From JADFNO01 sp965369945 (lineage in GTDB: Bacteria > Planctomycetota > Phycisphaerae > Phycisphaerales > SM1A02): a stretch of 6,604 bases of DNA. The position numbers and the translations under genes are program-made. The notes below the pieces were generated by a model. That model was not told where the DNA came from and searched no databases. It was given only the letters and a program-made list of their open reading frames with translations. The stretch covers positions 1 through 6,604 of the forward strand of contig CBDUST010000265.1 of assembly GCA_965369945.1 (NCBI GenBank). The letters run 5' to 3'. Below are positions 5,527-6,604 of the stretch, piece by piece. Every line of letters starts with the position of its first letter. The stretch's first letter is position 1.

Positions 5527-6604
5527 ATGCGATCCATTGTGAATTTGAGTGTATTCATCGTGACAATTACCACCCTATTCCCAAGCCAGCTCGCACAAGC
5601 CCAAGCCCCGCTCCGATTTGGCTTGTCGTTTCCGCAGGAGCGCAGCGCAGCGCCGATCGACGGTCGGATGTTTTTGATGATCTCGGTCGACAGCGAGCGT
5701 GAACCGCGCTTCCAAATCAATGATGGCGCGAACACGCAACTGATTTTCGGGATCGACGTCGATGGGCTCGCCCCCGGAATTGAAGCAGTCATCGACGCGC
5801 AGGTGCTCGGATACCCTCTTCAGAGTTTGGCTGAAATCCCACCAGGCGAGTATTGGGTGCAGGGATTACTTCACCGATATGAGACATTCAATCGCAGCGA
5901 TGGCCACACCGTCAAACTGCCGATGGATCGCGGTGACGGCCAACATTGGAACCGCGCCCCCGGAAACCTCTACAGCGTTCCTCAGAAGATTCACGTCGAC
6001 CCCGCATCGAACACGATCATCAGCATTGTACTGGACCAGGAGATTGAGCCAATCGATCCACCTGAAGACTCGAAATACATCAAACACATCAAGATTCAGA
6101 GCAAGCTGCTCACGGAATTCTGGGGTCGCCCAATGCATCTTGGCGCAGTCGTTCTTTTACCGCACGGCTTTGATGAACATCCCGAGGCACGTTATCCACT
6201 GATCGTGAATCACGGGCACTTTCCCCGCACGTTTGGTGGTTTTCGAGAGACGCCGCCTGATCCGGACCTGGAGCCAGAGTACAGCGATCGTTTTCGGATG
6301 GAAGGTTACAACCGAATTCAGCAAGAGCACGCCTACCAATTGTATCAGGAATGGACCGGCCCAGACTTCCCGAGGATGGTTGTAATCGAAGTGCAGCACG
6401 CTAATCCGTTCTACGACGACTCGTACGCCGTCAACTCCGAGAACCTCGGGCCGTATGGCGATGCGATCATGCGCGAGTTGATACCATTCGTGGAGGAACA
6501 ATTTAGATGTATCGGCGAAGGTTGGGCGCGCTTCACCTACGGCGGTTCGACCGGTGGTTGGGACGCGCTTGCCGTGCAGGTGATGTACCCGGACGACTTC
6601 CACG
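5527..6604 (+). CDS. Secreted alpha/beta-hydrolase-fold esterase-like protein, 3' end outside window
   Basis: The frame is open from ATG 5527 to the right edge, giving 359 codons with no stop. A Sec signal peptide covers about residues 1-25 (MRSIVN, hydrophobic run, then LAQAQA with cleavage at an AQA site). Residues about 28-165 form a region rich in predicted strands that I do not recognise. The part from about 175 on is a putative-esterase-type hydrolase domain: MHLGAVVLLPHGF, then YPLIVNHGHFP (223-233, the usual position of the oxyanion loop), HANPFYDDSYAVNSENLGPYGDAI (291-314), and the nucleophile elbow YGGSTGGWDAL with Ser341 in G-x-S-x-G form. The catalytic acid and His should lie beyond the window. 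It should hydrolyse an ester outside the cytoplasm; the substrate is unknown. It lies 67 bases after permease 2 on the same strand, so a role in freeing a transported sugar (for instance deacylation) is possible but inferred from position only. Confidence 0.85.
   Translation, partial: MRSIVNLSVFIVTITTLFPSQLAQAQAPLRFGLSFPQERSAAPIDGRMFLMISVDSEREPRFQINDGANTQLIFGIDVDGLAPGIEAVIDAQVLGYPLQSLAEIPPGEYWVQGLLHRYETFNRSDGHTVKLPMDRGDGQHWNRAPGNLYSVPQKIHVDPASNTIISIVLDQEIEPIDPPEDSKYIKHIKIQSKLLTEFWGRPMHLGAVVLLPHGFDEHPEARYPLIVNHGHFPRTFGGFRETPPDPDLEPEYSDRFRMEGYNRIQQEHAYQLYQEWTGPDFPRMVVIEVQHANPFYDDSYAVNSENLGPYGDAIMRELIPFVEEQFRCIGEGWARFTYGGSTGGWDALAVQVMYPDDFH

Noticed and set aside
5762..6202. Plus-strand open frame of 146 codons in another frame
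   Set aside because: It lies inside the esterase-like gene in the wrong frame and is rich in Ser, Thr and Arg, a typical shadow.
6157..6603. Minus-strand open frame of 148 codons
   Set aside because: It is antisense to the esterase-like gene, whose plus-strand frame has a signal peptide and a nucleophile elbow; the minus frame has neither domain nor start context.

Overview
The window is a compact, single-strand (+) bacterial-looking region with six protein genes. The first and last are cut by the window edges. Intergenic gaps are 39 to 67 bases and two junctions are ATGA overlaps. I see no rRNA, tRNA, CRISPR array, insertion sequence, integrase or other mobile-element signature. The secreted, multi-gene nutrient-uptake character fits a heterotrophic bacterium: a Tat-like solute-binding protein, Sec signal peptides, and Shine-Dalgarno-like sites before some genes. 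The style of the solute-binding protein and permeases resembles what I know from Planctomycetota and related environmental lineages, but that placement is inference and is not proved by the sequence.

Layout: (1) 1-747, the C-terminal part of a GatD-type asparaginase-like amidotransferase subunit, open at the left edge. (2) 794-2230, a secreted zinc metallopeptidase of family M28, close to carboxypeptidase Q, with an inserted PA-type domain and all metal and catalytic residues present. (3) 2270-5459, a carbohydrate-type ABC import cassette: a solute-binding protein followed by two inner-membrane permeases joined by ATGA overlaps, with no ATPase gene in view. (4) 5456-5497, a 13-codon ORF that begins with a third ATGA overlap. 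(5) 5527 to the right edge, a secreted alpha/beta-hydrolase-fold esterase-like protein whose reading frame runs off the window, so its end is not seen.

How they may work together: the binding protein and two permeases should form an importer for a sugar or similar solute, borrowing an ATPase encoded elsewhere. The secreted esterase-like hydrolase and the secreted peptidase could release substrates outside the membrane. This link rests on gene order only. GatD belongs to a different process (Gln-tRNA formation) and is probably just a neighbour.

I did not find a convincing undescribed system such as a defence or mobile module. The points most worth a second look are the archaeal-type GatD in a bacterial-looking context, a possible leaderless promoter at the solute-binding gene, the esterase-like family, the extra start-stop overlap after the second permease, and a strong excess of the hexamer CGATCG, including one 16-bp perfect palindrome with a HIP1-type core.
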